Notes: generated from the letters alone by a model not told the origin. DNA of 64,000 nt from Sclerodactyla briareus (GCA_026419785.1 JAODTK010005694.1:124001-188000); one strand, 5' to 3'; shown: positions 13,140 through 26,010, counted from the first letter of the stretch. Numbers and translations are program-made.

Positions 13140-14633
13140 GGAATCAGAATCACCCGAGGTCAAGGTCTGAAAACGTGTGCACACGATAAGTCCAGACACG
13201 TTGGTCTGATCAGGTTCCAATTTTTTGTGTGTAGCTTTCTTATGGGGAGTACAGAACCCTATTGTTTCTGGTATGTATAGGTCGGGGGTGAATTTTGGTC
13301 AAAAATAGGAATTTGTGAAAAGTTAATATTTGGCCAATTTTCGGTTATGTGGAACAGATAACTTGACCCCAGCTGGATTGATGAAGCTCATACTTGGGAT
13401 GTGTGGTTCCCCCTGAGACTACATGAACCTTCTTGTTTTGGGTGAGGTCAGAGGTCATCTGAGTCAACAGAGTAGTCTTAAACCTTGTGAACACGATAAG
13501 TCCGAATGGTTGGTCTGATCAGGTTTCAAATTTTGTGTGTAGCTTTTCGTATGGGGAGTACAGGAACCCTATTGTTTCTGGTATGTATAGGTCGGGGGTG
13601 AATCTTTGTCAAGAATAGAAAAATTATGAAATATTCTTGTTTTTTTAATAATTTGGCCAATTTCGGCTTGGAACCGAAATAACTTCGAACCCCACCTGGA
13701 TGGATGATGCTCATACTTGCATGTGTGTTCCTCTGATGAGTACTGAACCTATGGTTTTGGGGTCGGTCAGAGGTCATCTGAGGTCACCATAGGTCAAGGT
13801 TTGAAAACTTTGTGACACGATAAGTCCAGAACGTATGGTCTGATCAGGTTCAAATATTGTGTGTAGCTTTCCTATGGGGGAGTACAGAAAGCCTATTGTT
13901 TCTGGTATGTCGGGGGTGAATTTTGATCAAAAATTAGAAATTTGTGAAAAGTTATAATTTGGCCATTTTGGCTTGTGAACAACGATAACTTGACCCCCAC
14001 TGGATGATGAAGCGCATACTTGATGTGTGTTCCCCATGCCCCATATGATAACAGGAACCCTATTGTTTTGGGGTCAGGTAGAGGTCACCAGACCGTTGTC
14101 CCAGAAGTCAAAGTCTGAACCTTGTGAACCCTATAATTCCAGGAATGGTTGGTCTGATCCGGTTCAAATTTGGTGTTAGCTTTCTTATGGTGAGTACAGG
14201 AACCCGTTGTTTTTGGTCTAGGTCTGGGTGATTTTGGTCAAAATAGAAAATTTGTGAAAGTCAATATTTTTGCCCTTTCGGCTTGTAACGCGATAACTTG
14301 ACCCCACCTGGATGGATTAAGCTCAAATACTTGGTATGTGTGTTCCCCCTGATGAGTACCTGCACCCTTTTGTTTTGGGGTCAGTCAGAGGTCATGATGA
14401 GTACATGAACCCTATTGTTTTGGGGTCACCAGAGGCAAGTCCTAAGAATCCTTGAAATTTAGTGTTTAGCTATCTTATCCAGAGTATAGAACCCTATTGG
14501 TTGGTCGGGAAAAATGTGAAATTTGTCAGACCCGATCTGTTTCCCATGATGAGCTCCCTCCCATTGTCCTTGTGTCTGGCTTGGGTTGTCAGAACGAGTC
14601 GAGGAATCACTGAGCCTTTTTCTGGCTTTCTGG
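13140..14633 (+). mobile_element. Helitron-like element with ~320-bp tandem core (copy 1)
   Basis: About four and a half diverged direct repeats have a period near 320 bp. Each contains ACACGATAAGTCC, GGTCTGATCAGGTT, TAGCTTTCTTATGGGGAGTA and AGAGGTCATCTGAGGTCA-like blocks. They are followed by a terminal region holding a short hairpin (AGCC..GGCT) and ending CTGG at 14,633, with T next. The same terminal sequence in the opposite orientation bounds copies 39,632-40,045 and 55,592-56,292. A hairpin followed by CTRR at a 3' end, with flanking T, is the Helitron signature. No Rep/helicase ORF is present, so it is non-autonomous. I could not find the 5' TC end, so the left boundary is approximate. 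Confidence 0.65.
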
Positions 14634-14860
14634 TTAAAGTTGAATTGGAATGCTCTATACAACACAAACTGTGATAAGGCAAAGCGTGCTGTAGGGTTCA
14701 TTAGGAGGAACTTGTCTTCTTGTAGGCGGTCAACAAAGCCTGTGGCAAATCGATATCTTGTCCGACAATTGCTTGAATACTCCTCTTCGTTTGGGATCCT
14801 TATACTACAAGGCGATGGCTCCCAGTGTCTCGGCTGGTTGCGAGATCAGTGGGTTCTTCT
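14634..14860 (+). pseudogene. LINE reverse-transcriptase fragment (lineage C)
   Basis: A plus-strand frame starting exactly at the Helitron-like 3' boundary reads like the post-palm region of a CR1-type reverse transcriptase: NWNAL, CDKAKRAVGFIRRNLS, then a LVRQLLEYSS block (about 14,758-14,790). A frame change follows. The upstream half of the reverse transcriptase is missing on this side. The Helitron-like element may have landed in the LINE, but I did not find the matching 5' part on its other side. Confidence 0.65.
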
Positions 14861-16070
14861 ATTAATATCACCATGCAAACCATTACAAGGCATTCCATGG
14901 TGTTGCTTTTTGTCTTTAGCTTCACAGGAACAGCCTACTACTCAGTGCGCAATTTCAAATTCGTAAGGACTGATCACTCGACCTGTCGTCTACTGAGGGT
15001 TATAAGCCTTGGGGGAATTGTGACTAAATTCTGTGAATTAGACACATATTCAACTTCCATTGACCCAGTTTCTCCCTTTAGGAATATCTCAGGACCAATA
15101 GTGGACGCACACTTACAATACATTTCATGGGATTCCAACAAATTTTGAACATTTGCCTACTGGAGTCCATTTTATACACACTGCATAACCCCCCGTGTCC
15201 TCAAGTCAATGTTACATTTTTGGGGACTAAGGTAGCCCATACCCATCAAACTTCATGAAAATCGAAAACTTTGAAATTTTGGAATAAACCATGCAAAAAT
15301 GTAATTTGGAAGAAACCATGCGAATATATAACAATATGTTGGTTTCCACATGTGCTTCACCACAGTTGAGGCATCACAAAAAGAGGGGGTCTGGTGGAGG
15401 ATATAGGAGGGGAGGGGGGCTACTACCAAAGTTATCTTGTGATACATTTCTGCACATGACTCATTGACTTGACCCTTGCTTCAGCCCAGCAAGGTCTGAA
15501 CACTAGCTCCGCACAACAACCATTTGGGAACAAGTAGTTCAGGCAATTGATGTATTTCTATTTTAGTGGCTTAATTGTTCTTGGGGACAGTCTTTTCCAA
15601 CCTCCCTAATTATGTGAAGTTCTTGTCCACGTAGCTGTCATATAGACGGCTGGGTACAATAATGTAGGGTACTCTCAACACTGCTTAGAAGAGAGGCTCC
15701 AGTAATATAACATTCTGCACATTTTCCAGAAAAACAAAAAAAGAAAAACAAACAAAAAAAAAAAAAAACGTGATCCTCGGTCCTGTATGCCCGTCATGTC
15801 GGGGGCCCAGAAGAGATGATGACAGGCAGAAGTGGACAATAGGCTCAAGGTAAAAAGGCAGGTTTTGACATATGAAATCTCTGCCTGCTACAGATAGAAT
15901 ACTGATTAAGCATGCAATGGAAATACCATACCTCAGGGGTTGAAATGAGTGAAAACTCCCAATAGAGATAGTTCTGCACATCTTGTTATTAATAGCATGA
16001 CTTTATAATAGTGATGTCATCATCGTCCATCACCCTAGGGTGCCGCCATTCATAATAGGTACATACAGTC
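14860..16070. other. Gene-free stretch
   Basis: No gene is supported. There is an A-rich run at about 15,738-15,768 and several short open frames without domains. Confidence 0.45.
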
Positions 16071-16079
16071 CTAGAACGG

Positions 16080-16330
16080 TTGTGGCAGGAAATGTTATTA
16101 TTTTACAGTTTTTGGTCCATAAGTGACCTTGAATGACCATTGATGACAATGACGGTTTATATGAACACTGTTACCCTTGATATATGCAGCAATGTCCCAA
16201 AATTTCAGCCATATCGCACCAGTCATAGAGGTTAATTGCAGAAAATGTTATGATTTGGCAGTTTTTGACCTTGAATTACCTTTGAAGACATGACGGTTTT
16301 TAAGAAAATGCTTGCCCTCCATGTGATGCC
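16080..16330. repeat. Two-copy tandem repeat, ~170 bp
   Basis: Two diverged direct copies share GAAATGTTAT.ATTT..CAGTTTTTG, GACCTTGAAT.ACC and GA.ATGACGGTTT blocks. They resemble the cores of the satellite-bearing elements elsewhere in the window, but no hairpin end or microsatellite was seen here. Confidence 0.5.
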
Positions 16331-16339
16331 CCAAAGCCC

Positions 16340-18680
16340 TAAATGTATTAGGTAATCAGATACCATCACCCAGTGCTATCCCAACAAAACCAACCTTTGA
16401 CCCCCTTAAAACTTGGAGACCAGGTGTCAGATTGGAGCGAGAGTTGGTTCGCTATGTAGCACCGACTCTCTCACATCTCGCAAAAATTGAAAGTTTTTAT
16501 TTCTTCGTCCTATAACTCCTAAAATGAGCAATTTTTTCAAGACTCACCTTTGACCTTTGACCTTGTCATTCGATGTTGGTTGATCCACCCAATCCAGAAT
16601 CACCATCACAAATACTGACGAACACCCTAACTGCACTCATTCCGAAATACCAAAACTTTGAAAATTGCATATTTCATGCAAATTGTCACTTAAATTACTT
16701 CCGGAGGGTGACTTGGGCCGAACATTGTGTTTAATTGATCAGATTGGAGGTGTACCATCTTCTCGAAGTTTCATGGGAATTCAACTAACTTCAAAATCTG
16801 CATGCAACTTATGCAATTGTACTACGTAAATGCAAATTAGTAAGATTAAATGACCTCTGGTGACCTCGTTACTATTGCAAACTTTATCGGGACTATAACT
16901 AAGCCATCTCCACCAAGTTCATGATAATCCAACAAACTTTTCAAAAGTTGGGCGTCATAAATATTCATAGACTACTTAATTAGCACATATAATGCTGGAT
17001 ACTACTCAGTTCCGCTAAACTTCATAGTTGGTATATTGGTGAACTGCTCACTAACGCATCTACCGATCAAGAGATATCTTGACAAAAGCTTCTAGGCCAA
17101 TTTTCAATAAATAATTACATTGCTGCAATGAGTAATGGATTTTTTCGGGACGAAAGTGGATGCCATCGACAACTCTTCACCGTACACCTCTCCTTGAACA
17201 AAGTTCAGGCGAGACAAAAAGGATAGTGACCCCTCGATCTGTTGCAAAGAAGGAGCTCGCTTCATATTTAACGATTACGATTCCAGAATTTCTGGTTGTG
17301 TGCTAGATGTTTGCCACTGCTAATCTTGCTCTCGCCGCGATTAGGAGAAAAATACGGCGCCTTACTGTTTGCAAACAGTCTATTTCTGGCCACCTCTCAT
17401 TACCAATTGGGAAACCTCTTCAGCCTGCTCAGCGTCAATCGCGGCACTACCATCAGGATTCATATTCCCTTATTGCCGCAAATAATGATTGTGATACGTT
17501 CTCCTTTGGTCCACGATGACTATCCGTGATTGGAATGCCTCACCACATGATATCGCATCGTTCCGTATCAAGAATTATACGGCTGCTTTTACCAGGCACC
17601 TTGCTATAATGGAGCTGGGTCGATAACATCTCTCTTTCGTTTGGCTGTCACCCCTTCTGGTGTGTCCCCTCCCGGGGCGTCAGACCGTTTGGAAAAGTGG
17701 ATCGACGGAAACGGCACGTTGCAGGCTCAATATCACCCGTCTACATTTGTGATTAGAGAGAAGACAGACAAAAAGTTGTCATTGTGCCGACTAAGGTGAT
17801 TGACCGAATATCACACATGGTATTTTTTTACTTACCTTTTCTACTCTGGCTTTGTTTGCGTGGATCCAGGGGCTACCGAACGCCCTCTGGTGGGATCGAA
17901 GGGAAAAGCCATAGGCGTACGGACCTTTCCAATTTGGGAGGGCAGAAAATGTGTACCCTAACGCGAAGCGCGCTAATTTTTTTTTTTTTGGCATGTTTTC
18001 CGGGCATTTATATCAAAAAGTTTGCAAAAATAATTCGCATTTTTTTCACTTTGCTTTTTTCCATTCCAAATTTTCCACGCATTTTCGCCCGAATTTTTTA
18101 TCTCAGAAAAATTGGGGGGGGGAGTCCTGCCCAAGGCCTTCTTAAGTTAATCGAGTGAACAGAAAGATTCGGAGCATTCCATCGCATATTTAGCTACAAC
18201 GCCTAGGAAATAAAAAAAGCCATTGCGCGCGGAAACCTTGAAAAATTATGCAACTTTTGGCTATATCGATTCAAAATTCGAGAACTCGGTAGAACATGGG
18301 TAATCCTGCCACGCGTTCGGCCCCAGTCGGGTCAGATCTTCACCTGGGCCCGCACCTGGAATTAGGGGACTTAAGACAATTTTCCAACGCGATTATTTTT
18401 TGGTTAGACGAAAATTGAATCAGTTTATAGGGATCCAAAAATCGGGCATGTGGCCTATTATTTTTATTACGGTCCCGAAAGTGGGGGGGGGAAAAATCAA
18501 AAAACTTTAAAATTTCCCCCCCCCCACTTTTGAAAACGTGGGAGACATTTCCTCCCCCCCTTCCCCCACCTGTTGACGCCATGGTCACTCCCACTTGAGT
18601 GTTGGCATTATTCGTTCAAGGTTAAAGGTTCTAAGCGGTTGTGTCACCACAGGTTGTCGCGAAGCGTGTAAGAAATTTTT
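16340..18680. other. Gene-free stretch with G/C-run blocks
   Basis: No coding region is supported. A GCGAAGCGCGC palindrome followed by an A/T run occurs at about 17,962-17,975. A G-run and a C-run lie at about 18,482-18,491 and 18,519-18,527. The frame at 17,784-18,158 is low-complexity Phe/Leu and does not resemble a known family. Confidence 0.45.
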
Positions 18681-18689
18681 GGGTTTTGA

Positions 18690-19045
18690 TAACCTGATCA
18701 CCGGACATCCATAACTTCTCTGGGCAAAAAATCTGAACCACCGATTCCCCTTTTAGCCTTACAACTAATAGTTTTTTACTACATCCATATTTTTCGAAAG
18801 TGCATGTCACCCGTCAACACAGGTTTGACTTCAAATCGCAATTTTTCCCGTCGACTATCTAAGGGTAGCGCCTCCACAGTTCAGTGATTAGCGTCCAAGA
18901 AACTAGCATTTTCTGACTAGCACAAAACTGAACAACCACCCGATTCCGCTTGGCCTGAGAAACAAGTATCTCCCAATACTTTTCACATCCATATCTGTTT
19001 CGAAAATACCAGTCAACCATCACCTGTTAGGTTCGCCTCACCCGC
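18690..19045. repeat. Two-copy tandem repeat, ~230 bp
   Basis: Two diverged direct copies share a run through CTGAACCACCGATTCC, GCCT.A.AA.TA.T, CATCCATAT.T.TTTCGAAA and a CACCTGTTAGG-like end. The repeat has no coding content and its relation to other families was not resolved. Confidence 0.5.
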
Positions 19046-19589
19046 ACCCCCTTTACATTCTCCTAGAAAGGTCAACGCTATACTCCCAATAATCATATGA
19101 ATATAAACTTATCCTAACATTATTGGCAGAATGCAAAAAATCTAATTCCCAATCAATGAATATTCCTGATAACTGATAATTAATTAAGTTATAAAGTTAT
19201 TACTACCCATTACTGGCAAATGTCATCTATGGATAGTATATTCTAAGGACGTAGTAAGGGTCATATGATACGAGAGCGGCTCGACAAATCTTATGTACTT
19301 AGGGGGTTGTAACTAGAGGGGTTCACGACTTCGGAGTGAAGGGTTTAAAAATGTATATTCGAATCAAAGAATATATAATATCATAGACTAGACAGATTAA
19401 TACTGATATATGAACATATATACAATATAAAAATATGGTTTTCCTGTTCTATGCTCCTTTCTTTTCAGCTATTTTTTCCTCTGCTCGTCTCTCCCCACCT
19501 CCCCGTAATTTTTTAATATCCATAATCCTTGCCGTTGAACATGTTGGGGTGGGTCTCGATTCATGGCAGATCCGCGACCGTTGTTTGTT

Positions 19590-19950
19590 TTCCTACTATG
19601 AATAACGGACGCTTTTCCTATTATGAATATCGGGACCCTTTCCCTATTATGAATACCGGACCTTTTTCCTATTATGAATATCGGACCTTTTTTCCGATCT
19701 GAATAACGGACCTTTTTTTCTATCACGAAAAACGGACCCTTTTTCCCATCATGAAAAACGGACCCTTTCTACCATTAGGAATAAGCACCTCTTTCACTTA
19801 TGACTAACGGATGTTTCACTATATGAATATGGACCTTTGTTGTAATATGAACAATCGACCTAATGAATAAAGAACCTTTTCGGTCATTATGAATAACGGG
19901 CCTTGTGGACAAGAGGCCTTATGACAAACGGATCTTATGAACAGAAACTC
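19590..19950. repeat. TATTATGAATATCGACC-type minisatellite, locus 2
   Basis: Tandem copies of about 25-30 bp (TATTATGAATA.CGGACC, then a T-run and CC) match the array at 11,770-12,140 in the same orientation. A minus-strand open frame at 19,469-19,726 is only the translated repeat. Confidence 0.8.
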
Positions 19951-19959
19951 TACGAACGT

Positions 19960-22450
19960 CGGGCTGGCTGTCACCATGTAGAGTACCTATGAATAAAACA
20001 CATTCTTCAAAATTTTGAAGCATTCAATGCAAAATGAGCTAGGCACTCAGTAAATATTCTGGTGAACATTTCACTTTTAGTGGTTCACGCTGTTTGTATT
20101 TCTCCATTCTTCGCCCGAATTATGGTCACTTGCTCTAATTGATTGAGTTATTGATCCCAACTTGATCATGCGCTGCCTCGTCTACCTGTGATAGTGGGTT
20201 TGCCCTAACCTAGTTTCTTATGCCACCTGATTATATGACTATATTGGGCAGGAACGTTGACCCAATCCCAGGAAATGGCCATCATTTATTTCAATGGGAT
20301 CCTCCAAGGTTTTCGAAGTTTACCAAATAGCGGCGAGTATGCGGTGTACCCGCTAGCTAGAACTAAAATGTAAGCCTGCGTAGTGCCGCAACTAGACAAG
20401 AAACTTGTTGGGATTAATTAGCACATCGTCACACACTTTATGAAATATGTCTTCTGACAATCATGGGCGTCCACCACGCCGTCAACAGAAATTAATTCAA
20501 TTATGTAGAGCAAAACGCGAGTTATGTTGCTTTCGACTATATGAACGCTTTGGCCATGTGCATGGCTGCATGGCAGGCAGTATTATTATTTTCTGAAGGG
20601 TATTCAACTATTCTGATGTGACCATCTCCTCGAGCGCCATGAACGGCTGGCGCGGATCGTACACATGTTTCTTTTGTTTGTGGGGGATGGGTTGGGTTTG
20701 TAGAACCGCGCCTGATGAAAGGAGCAAAGGCCATGGACGCTACGTAAATTGGTGGAAATTGACAGGACCAGTTGGACAGCTGCAGTTGTCCGAACGGCTA
20801 CAATGGCGCACTCAACCGATTCGGCACATTGCAAATTGTTATTTCGGGTATAACTCTGAATATTCAATTCGAAAATAATCAATTTATTCAGTTAAGTTGG
20901 GAACGTATAAGTGAAAAGTTGTTCAGATGGAGCCGGCTATAACTAAATCGTTTGAAAATAATACCATTCTAGAATCATGTTGCTTTGACCGAGTTCAGTA
21001 TGAAATTGAGCTCTTCAAGCGGTTGAAAGGTAATATTTTGACAGGCCAACGTGGGAAACAATTCCTGCTCCGTGTACTCGGCAATTCGAACGCGAGGAAA
21101 GGAATACAATCGCGCGCGAAGCGCGCCGAAATGTTCTGCTCAATACTACACAAGCGACCGAGGCGAAAAAAAAAAATCAAAATGGTCCAAGGTACAGTGA
21201 ATTGAAAGAGTCATGACATGAAATATCAGCTTGATTATTGCTTGGTTATTAACTAGTGACTCATTTCTAGCGAAAACTCCTGGCTGCCTGGGTTCAGCAG
21301 ATCATCAAAGGAAGTCTATTCAGCGTGTAGAACAATCGGCCAGCTATTGTATGGATCACTTGCAATTGCAGCGCGAATGCCGGTGACGTGCCAGTGATTC
21401 AGGGTCTTTAACAGTTTTTTTTTTGAGATATAGGCCTTTTCGTAAAAATTCTAAGAAGTTGTCAGTTTGATTGCATTTCCCAGTTGGAAGTTAATCACAC
21501 ACCCTGAATTGATGGGTTTTCTGGGGCATTCGATGAATAATTCGGGCACTTAGTAAAGATCTTGGCCCATCATTCTGCTGTTGCTTTATATCGCACGATG
21601 TCGCGCCCAAATGCACATACAAAACCTGGGAGCGTGCGATTTCATTCCCCTCACACTTAAAAATTGTTGGGTTGGCGTGTCTCGCTTCCCCCCAGAATCG
21701 CGCCCATGGTTGAGCCTGTTCGCATTATATTTATGTTGTGGTATTAGATGGTGGGTCAAAGGTCAGTCGAAAACATTAGGGGCGGAGCTGAGGTTTCCTG
21801 GTTGAGGGGCGAGGGGCGGTTAAATTGTCCATCAGCCAATCCATAAATAGGCTACAAAACTTGTCCGTTAAGTTTGAAAAAAATATACACCGCACTCATT
21901 TGCTAAAACTGTGACCATCGTCGTCAATATCTGGGGCAGGCGAGGTGTAAATTAGAGGGGGCAACTACGTGGCTTGTACCAATAATAGAATATTCAGATT
22001 TGTTTTCTGTACACATTTTTTGGTTTAGTTTTTTTGTCCGCCAGCAGGCGGGACAAAATAAATAAACCAAAACTGGGTTGGGTACAACAGAAGTCATACT
22101 TTGGAGATTGGAAAACTGCTTTCCCCATTTCAATCGATGTTCCTATGTGAATTACATACAATGACTGCAAGATATATCTATGATTCGACAAGAGATAATA
22201 AATGGTCCTGGTACTCAGAGAGTGATAAGCGTTGCATGCTGCAGCTGCCATTTATTCAAGAAGAAGGTAGTGGTCTGTTTTCAAACCATCTCACAGTATA
22301 TAAAGAATTTATCAAGTATATGAAGCTATATATAAGTAATATAAATATAAGTATTATAAGTTAACAGAGTATATAACGTCCTCACTGTCTTATCTTTAAA
22401 TGCAAAAGTATTGTTTAATGTTATGTTATAACCTTTTACTGCATATAATT
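19960..22450. other. Gene-free stretch
   Basis: No gene is supported. Frames at 20,618-20,878 (plus) and 20,604-20,882 (minus) overlap each other and have no recognisable domain. A CGCGCGAAGCGCGC palindrome lies at about 21,113-21,126. Confidence 0.45.
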
Positions 22451-22462
22451 TCCTCACCAGTT

Positions 22463-22483
22463 TTCTATCTATCTATCTATCTA
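22463..22483. repeat. TCTA microsatellite
   Basis: About five perfect TCTA units. Confidence 0.9.
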
Positions 22484-22634
22484 AGATAATAATACACACA
22501 AATTATAAACTATTATCCCGTATGTTGCAGACATTCTCTCAGAGTGGCGCACTGAAATGGTGTCGGAGTGAACAAGAAGAGTGCCTCTGTAAAATTAGTA
22601 CAGTTGTGACATCACTAATGATTCATGGTACGAT

Positions 22635-22700
22635 CTGTGAAGCACTTTGATCACTTCGAAAGAGCTATATAAGCACTTAGACATTAGATATTATTGTACT
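22635..22700 (+). repeat. LINE/SINE 3' tail relic
   Basis: The order GAAGCACTTTGA..., CGAAAGAGCTATATAAGCAC and a degenerate ATT tract is the common shape of CR1/L2-type LINE and tRNA-SINE 3' tails (a small hairpin before a simple repeat). Similar tails occur at 25,435-25,515 and, on the minus strand, at 52,980-53,085. Confidence 0.5.
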
Positions 22701-22889
22701 TTATAGCAAACCATTGGTCTCAATTCGTGACCTGACATAGACCGTACCCACACCACACCTCATGGAAACTTAAACCGGAACAGCCCTATGGCCATCCCAT
22801 CTGCTACCTCAATGCTGTAGTACTATAACGACAGGTTTGGTATCATGGCAACATGAGCTTGTCTTATCAAATTAAACATTAAACAACTA

Positions 22890-24040
22890 AATGTTATATG
22901 TTGAAGAATTATATTGTATATTAGTACGCAATATGACAACCTTTTGTAGGTGTAGTTGAAGATCTTGATTAAAGCTTTACTAAGAGTCTGTTGCAAACAA
23001 TCATCCCTATTTGACATCGACCCAATTCTAACAATTAGGGCAAAACTCCAATTGAATCCCTGCTCAAAGCCTCCCCCCCCCCCCCCCTGTTCTATCAGAG
23101 CATTACCGAACCTCTTCATATTAGAGTGCTCCTGTCCGTACGATAACGTTAGATATGTTGAAATAGTTATTCAACTGGATTCCAGCATGGAGGGCCAGCT
23201 ACGTTAGGGCCGTTTTCCACTATAACGATATCGTGTCGTGCAACGATCCAATATTATTGGTTTTGGCCGTTTAATACGGGGCCTATTAATATGACGGCTG
23301 GAACCCCTGCCACATGATTGAGACTGTGATTCGCTATTTGCCAACCATTCCAATGTGGAAAAGCCCCTTCCCGGCGTTTTGATAATCACTATTTCCTATT
23401 TATGGTTGAGCTCCACGATTTAGCGTACGAACTCTTACATTTTTTCGATGGACGTCATTTAGTGAATGAGGTTTTCGAACACTTTCGATCTTGAGAATGT
23501 ATTGTGATAATGACTAGTATTCATGACAATTGGTACCACACAGACCCTCTCCTCCTGGTTCAGCCTGAAGTTTCCCCCCCACTTAAAAAGATCGGTAGCA
23601 GAACGATAGACACAATTGTTTAAGTGTGACCGGCCCTTTATTAGCATGTTCTTCTGTCATGCATATTTGGCAACTGCTAATAGAATTACTGATTGCATGC
23701 AACCAGAACATGCCTTCGAAAAGTTGGAAGTGGCACCTTGTGACAAAATTACAGCGTCGCCGTGGATGAAAGATTTTTTTTTTAAATGAATGAGATAGTG
23801 TTATACGCCTGGCAGCTTGGTTCTTTCTATTGATGCTGGTTCGATGGGTAGCAAAATATTTCAATCTTGCTGGCCAATCTGTTCGAGATACCAAGAGTTG
23901 ATTGCATTGAACAAACAAAAAGAGGGACGCCAAATCTCGCAAGGTGAAAGAAAAACACAGGGCATGCTTCGGCTTGAACATATCAGAAACGACTTGCCAA
24001 CCAATAGTTGTGCTAATAATGTGGGGATTGTCCACTGTCA
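22890..24040. repeat. Diverged segmental duplication, copy 1 (with insertion)
   Basis: This segment aligns collinearly with 25,165-26,010. Shared landmarks are GAAGAATTATATTGTA, TTTTGTAGGTGTA, a C-run followed by GTTCTATCAGAG, CTCTTCATATT, and GTCATGCATATT. Copy 1 carries a block at 23,207-23,636 that is absent from copy 2. No coding function was recognised. Confidence 0.6.
23207..23636. mobile_element. 430-bp MITE-like element with GGGCCG terminal inverted repeats
   Basis: The left end reads GGGCCGTTTTCCACTATAACG. The right end, reverse-complemented, reads GGGCCGGTCACACTTAAAC, so the termini are imperfect inverted repeats. The flanks carry TTA on both sides (ACGTTA / TTTATTAG). The paralogous copy at about 25,655-25,675 reads straight through (TTGTTATCAGCATG), giving an empty site. 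Size, TIR and TTA flanks fit a PIF/Harbinger-type MITE. The superfamily assignment is inference. Confidence 0.65.
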
Positions 24041-24419
24041 GTAAAACCTTGTCCTTTCAATTAGTACCTGTCATTCAAACAGGTATAATAATTGGCATCT
24101 CATCGAACTAATCCTGGGATAATTTCCATCAATCAACTCAGTTCAAACCGATACCTTCACAAGGAGTGAACTTGGCTCACTCTTAATCTACGAATTATCG
24201 TTGCTACACCACAACATTCTAGCATGACCCTTTAACCACAGGTTTGCACCTTTGTATGAGTTTCAAAACTTCACTCTCCAGTCACCAAAGCATCAATATA
24301 TGTGTGTAGGTAGGTATAAATCTCAAATATTCTCACATCCATTATATGTCATATAAAACATCTTCATATATACATTACATAAGTAATGACTGCACCCGTG
24401 CAGCAAAGTCACCACTACT

Positions 24420-25100
24420 ACACAATAGGTGAACCTGCACTAGTTTAGAAGGTATAGGCTTGAGTACTATACAGTATTACTACTATATCAGTACTATAAC
24501 AATACCACATTGTGCACGACACAAAGAATTCATTCACATATATCATGTTTTTCTGAGTAAGAAAAACTGGCAGTCAATAGTTATCAGAGGTATTGGAAGT
24601 CCGTACTATTCTGAGTAGGCGAGACAATAAAAACAGGCTAGACACATAAAACAAAAAAAACTCTATCATTCTTCATTATAATATAAGTAATACTGCAAAT
24701 TTGTGCAGCAAATCACCATGCACTACTATCACAATATTGAAACTGCAGCTAATTTAGAACAGCAAAGCTCGGTACTATAAACAGTTACTATAACAATACA
24801 TATGTGCACGACACAAAGTACTCATTCACATATATCATGTTTTTGATGAGTACAGAAAACTGGCAGTCAATAATTATCAGAGGTATTGAAAGTCCGTAAA
24901 TTCTGAGTTCAGAGAGAACAATTAAAAACAGCGAGACAATAAAACAGCTTGCATCTATACATTATATAAGTAATAAATGCAATAGATGAAGCAAAGTAAG
25001 ATTACTGATACAGATGCCTTAGTACATATACTTCTTTTTTTACAATGAGTACATAAAAACTGGCAGTCAATGATTATCAGAGGTCTTCATGATGTTGTAT
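24420..25100. repeat. Direct repeat, ~300-bp period, 2-3 copies
   Basis: Two clear copies (about 24,430-24,620 and 24,730-24,910) share GTGCACGACACAAAG, CATTCACATATATCATGTTTTT and CTGGCAGTCAAT..TTATCAGAGGT. A third partial copy ends near 25,085. No coding content was seen. Confidence 0.7.
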
Positions 25101-25164
25101 TGCCTAGTACTGAATCTCTGACGAGGCACCATTCACGGCTTGGCTCCCAGGCAAAGGAGGAGTG

Positions 25165-26010
25165 AAGAATTATATTGTACCAGGAACAATGAGTGGACCA
25201 CAATATATAGTTGATGAAGATATTTGTAGGCTGAGACTTCTACCAAATATGACAACTATTTTGTAGGTGTAAGTTGAGATCTGAATTAAAGCTTTGTTAT
25301 CTATCACTCTTAGTCACTCAGCCCTCTCTGTCTGACTGATTCTCCTGTTATGTCTTTGTTGTGTGTTTCCGCTCTCCGTTTTTTCGTCCTCTGCTTATTC
25401 TTTTCTTTTTTTTTCTGCTCTGTGTTTCGTTTAGATTTGTAAAGCGCCTACAGGCTTTCTGCATTAGGCGGGAATAGGCGCTCTATCAAGTCCTCATTAT
25501 TTTTTATTATTTTTATATCAAAAATTCTTCCCCCTCCCCCCAGGGTTCTATCAGAGTTAATACAGTAATCTCTTCATATTGATGGCTTTTGTCGTCAGCT
25601 GAGCTAACGTTAGACATTTTACAATTGTCATTCTAATGGATTCAGCGTGGATGCTCGGCAACTTGTTATCAGCATGTTTCTCTGTCATGCATATTATTGG
25701 AAAGCTGAGATGCTATCAGAATGCCGACTGCGCCCCAAGAATACAATGCTTGTATAGTGGGTATCGTACCATCTTGTAGGAGTATAGCAGTCTCCCGGGG
25801 AAAAAGACATGATAAATTATGAGATATTGTTATATGACTTAGCAGCCAGTGAGGTCTCTCTGTTGAATACTGGCTCAACAAGTAGCAAAATATTTCAATT
25901 TGCCAGCCAATCCTGAAAACCTGAGAGTGATTGCCATTGAAACAAGCGCAGAACAGCCAGGAAAATTGGTTTGCATTCTAGATATAAATTCTGAGAGGAG
26001 ATTATAATAA
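25165..26010. repeat. Diverged segmental duplication, copy 2
   Basis: This is the partner of 22,890-24,040 and lacks the 430-bp insertion. It contains a LINE/SINE-type tail (TGTAAAGCGCC ... GGCGCTCTATCAAGTCC, then ATT-rich) at about 25,435-25,515. Confidence 0.55.

Noticed and set aside
20604..20882. Overlapping 86- and 92-codon frames on opposite strands
   Set aside because: No domain, no splice context and mutual overlap suggest chance frames.
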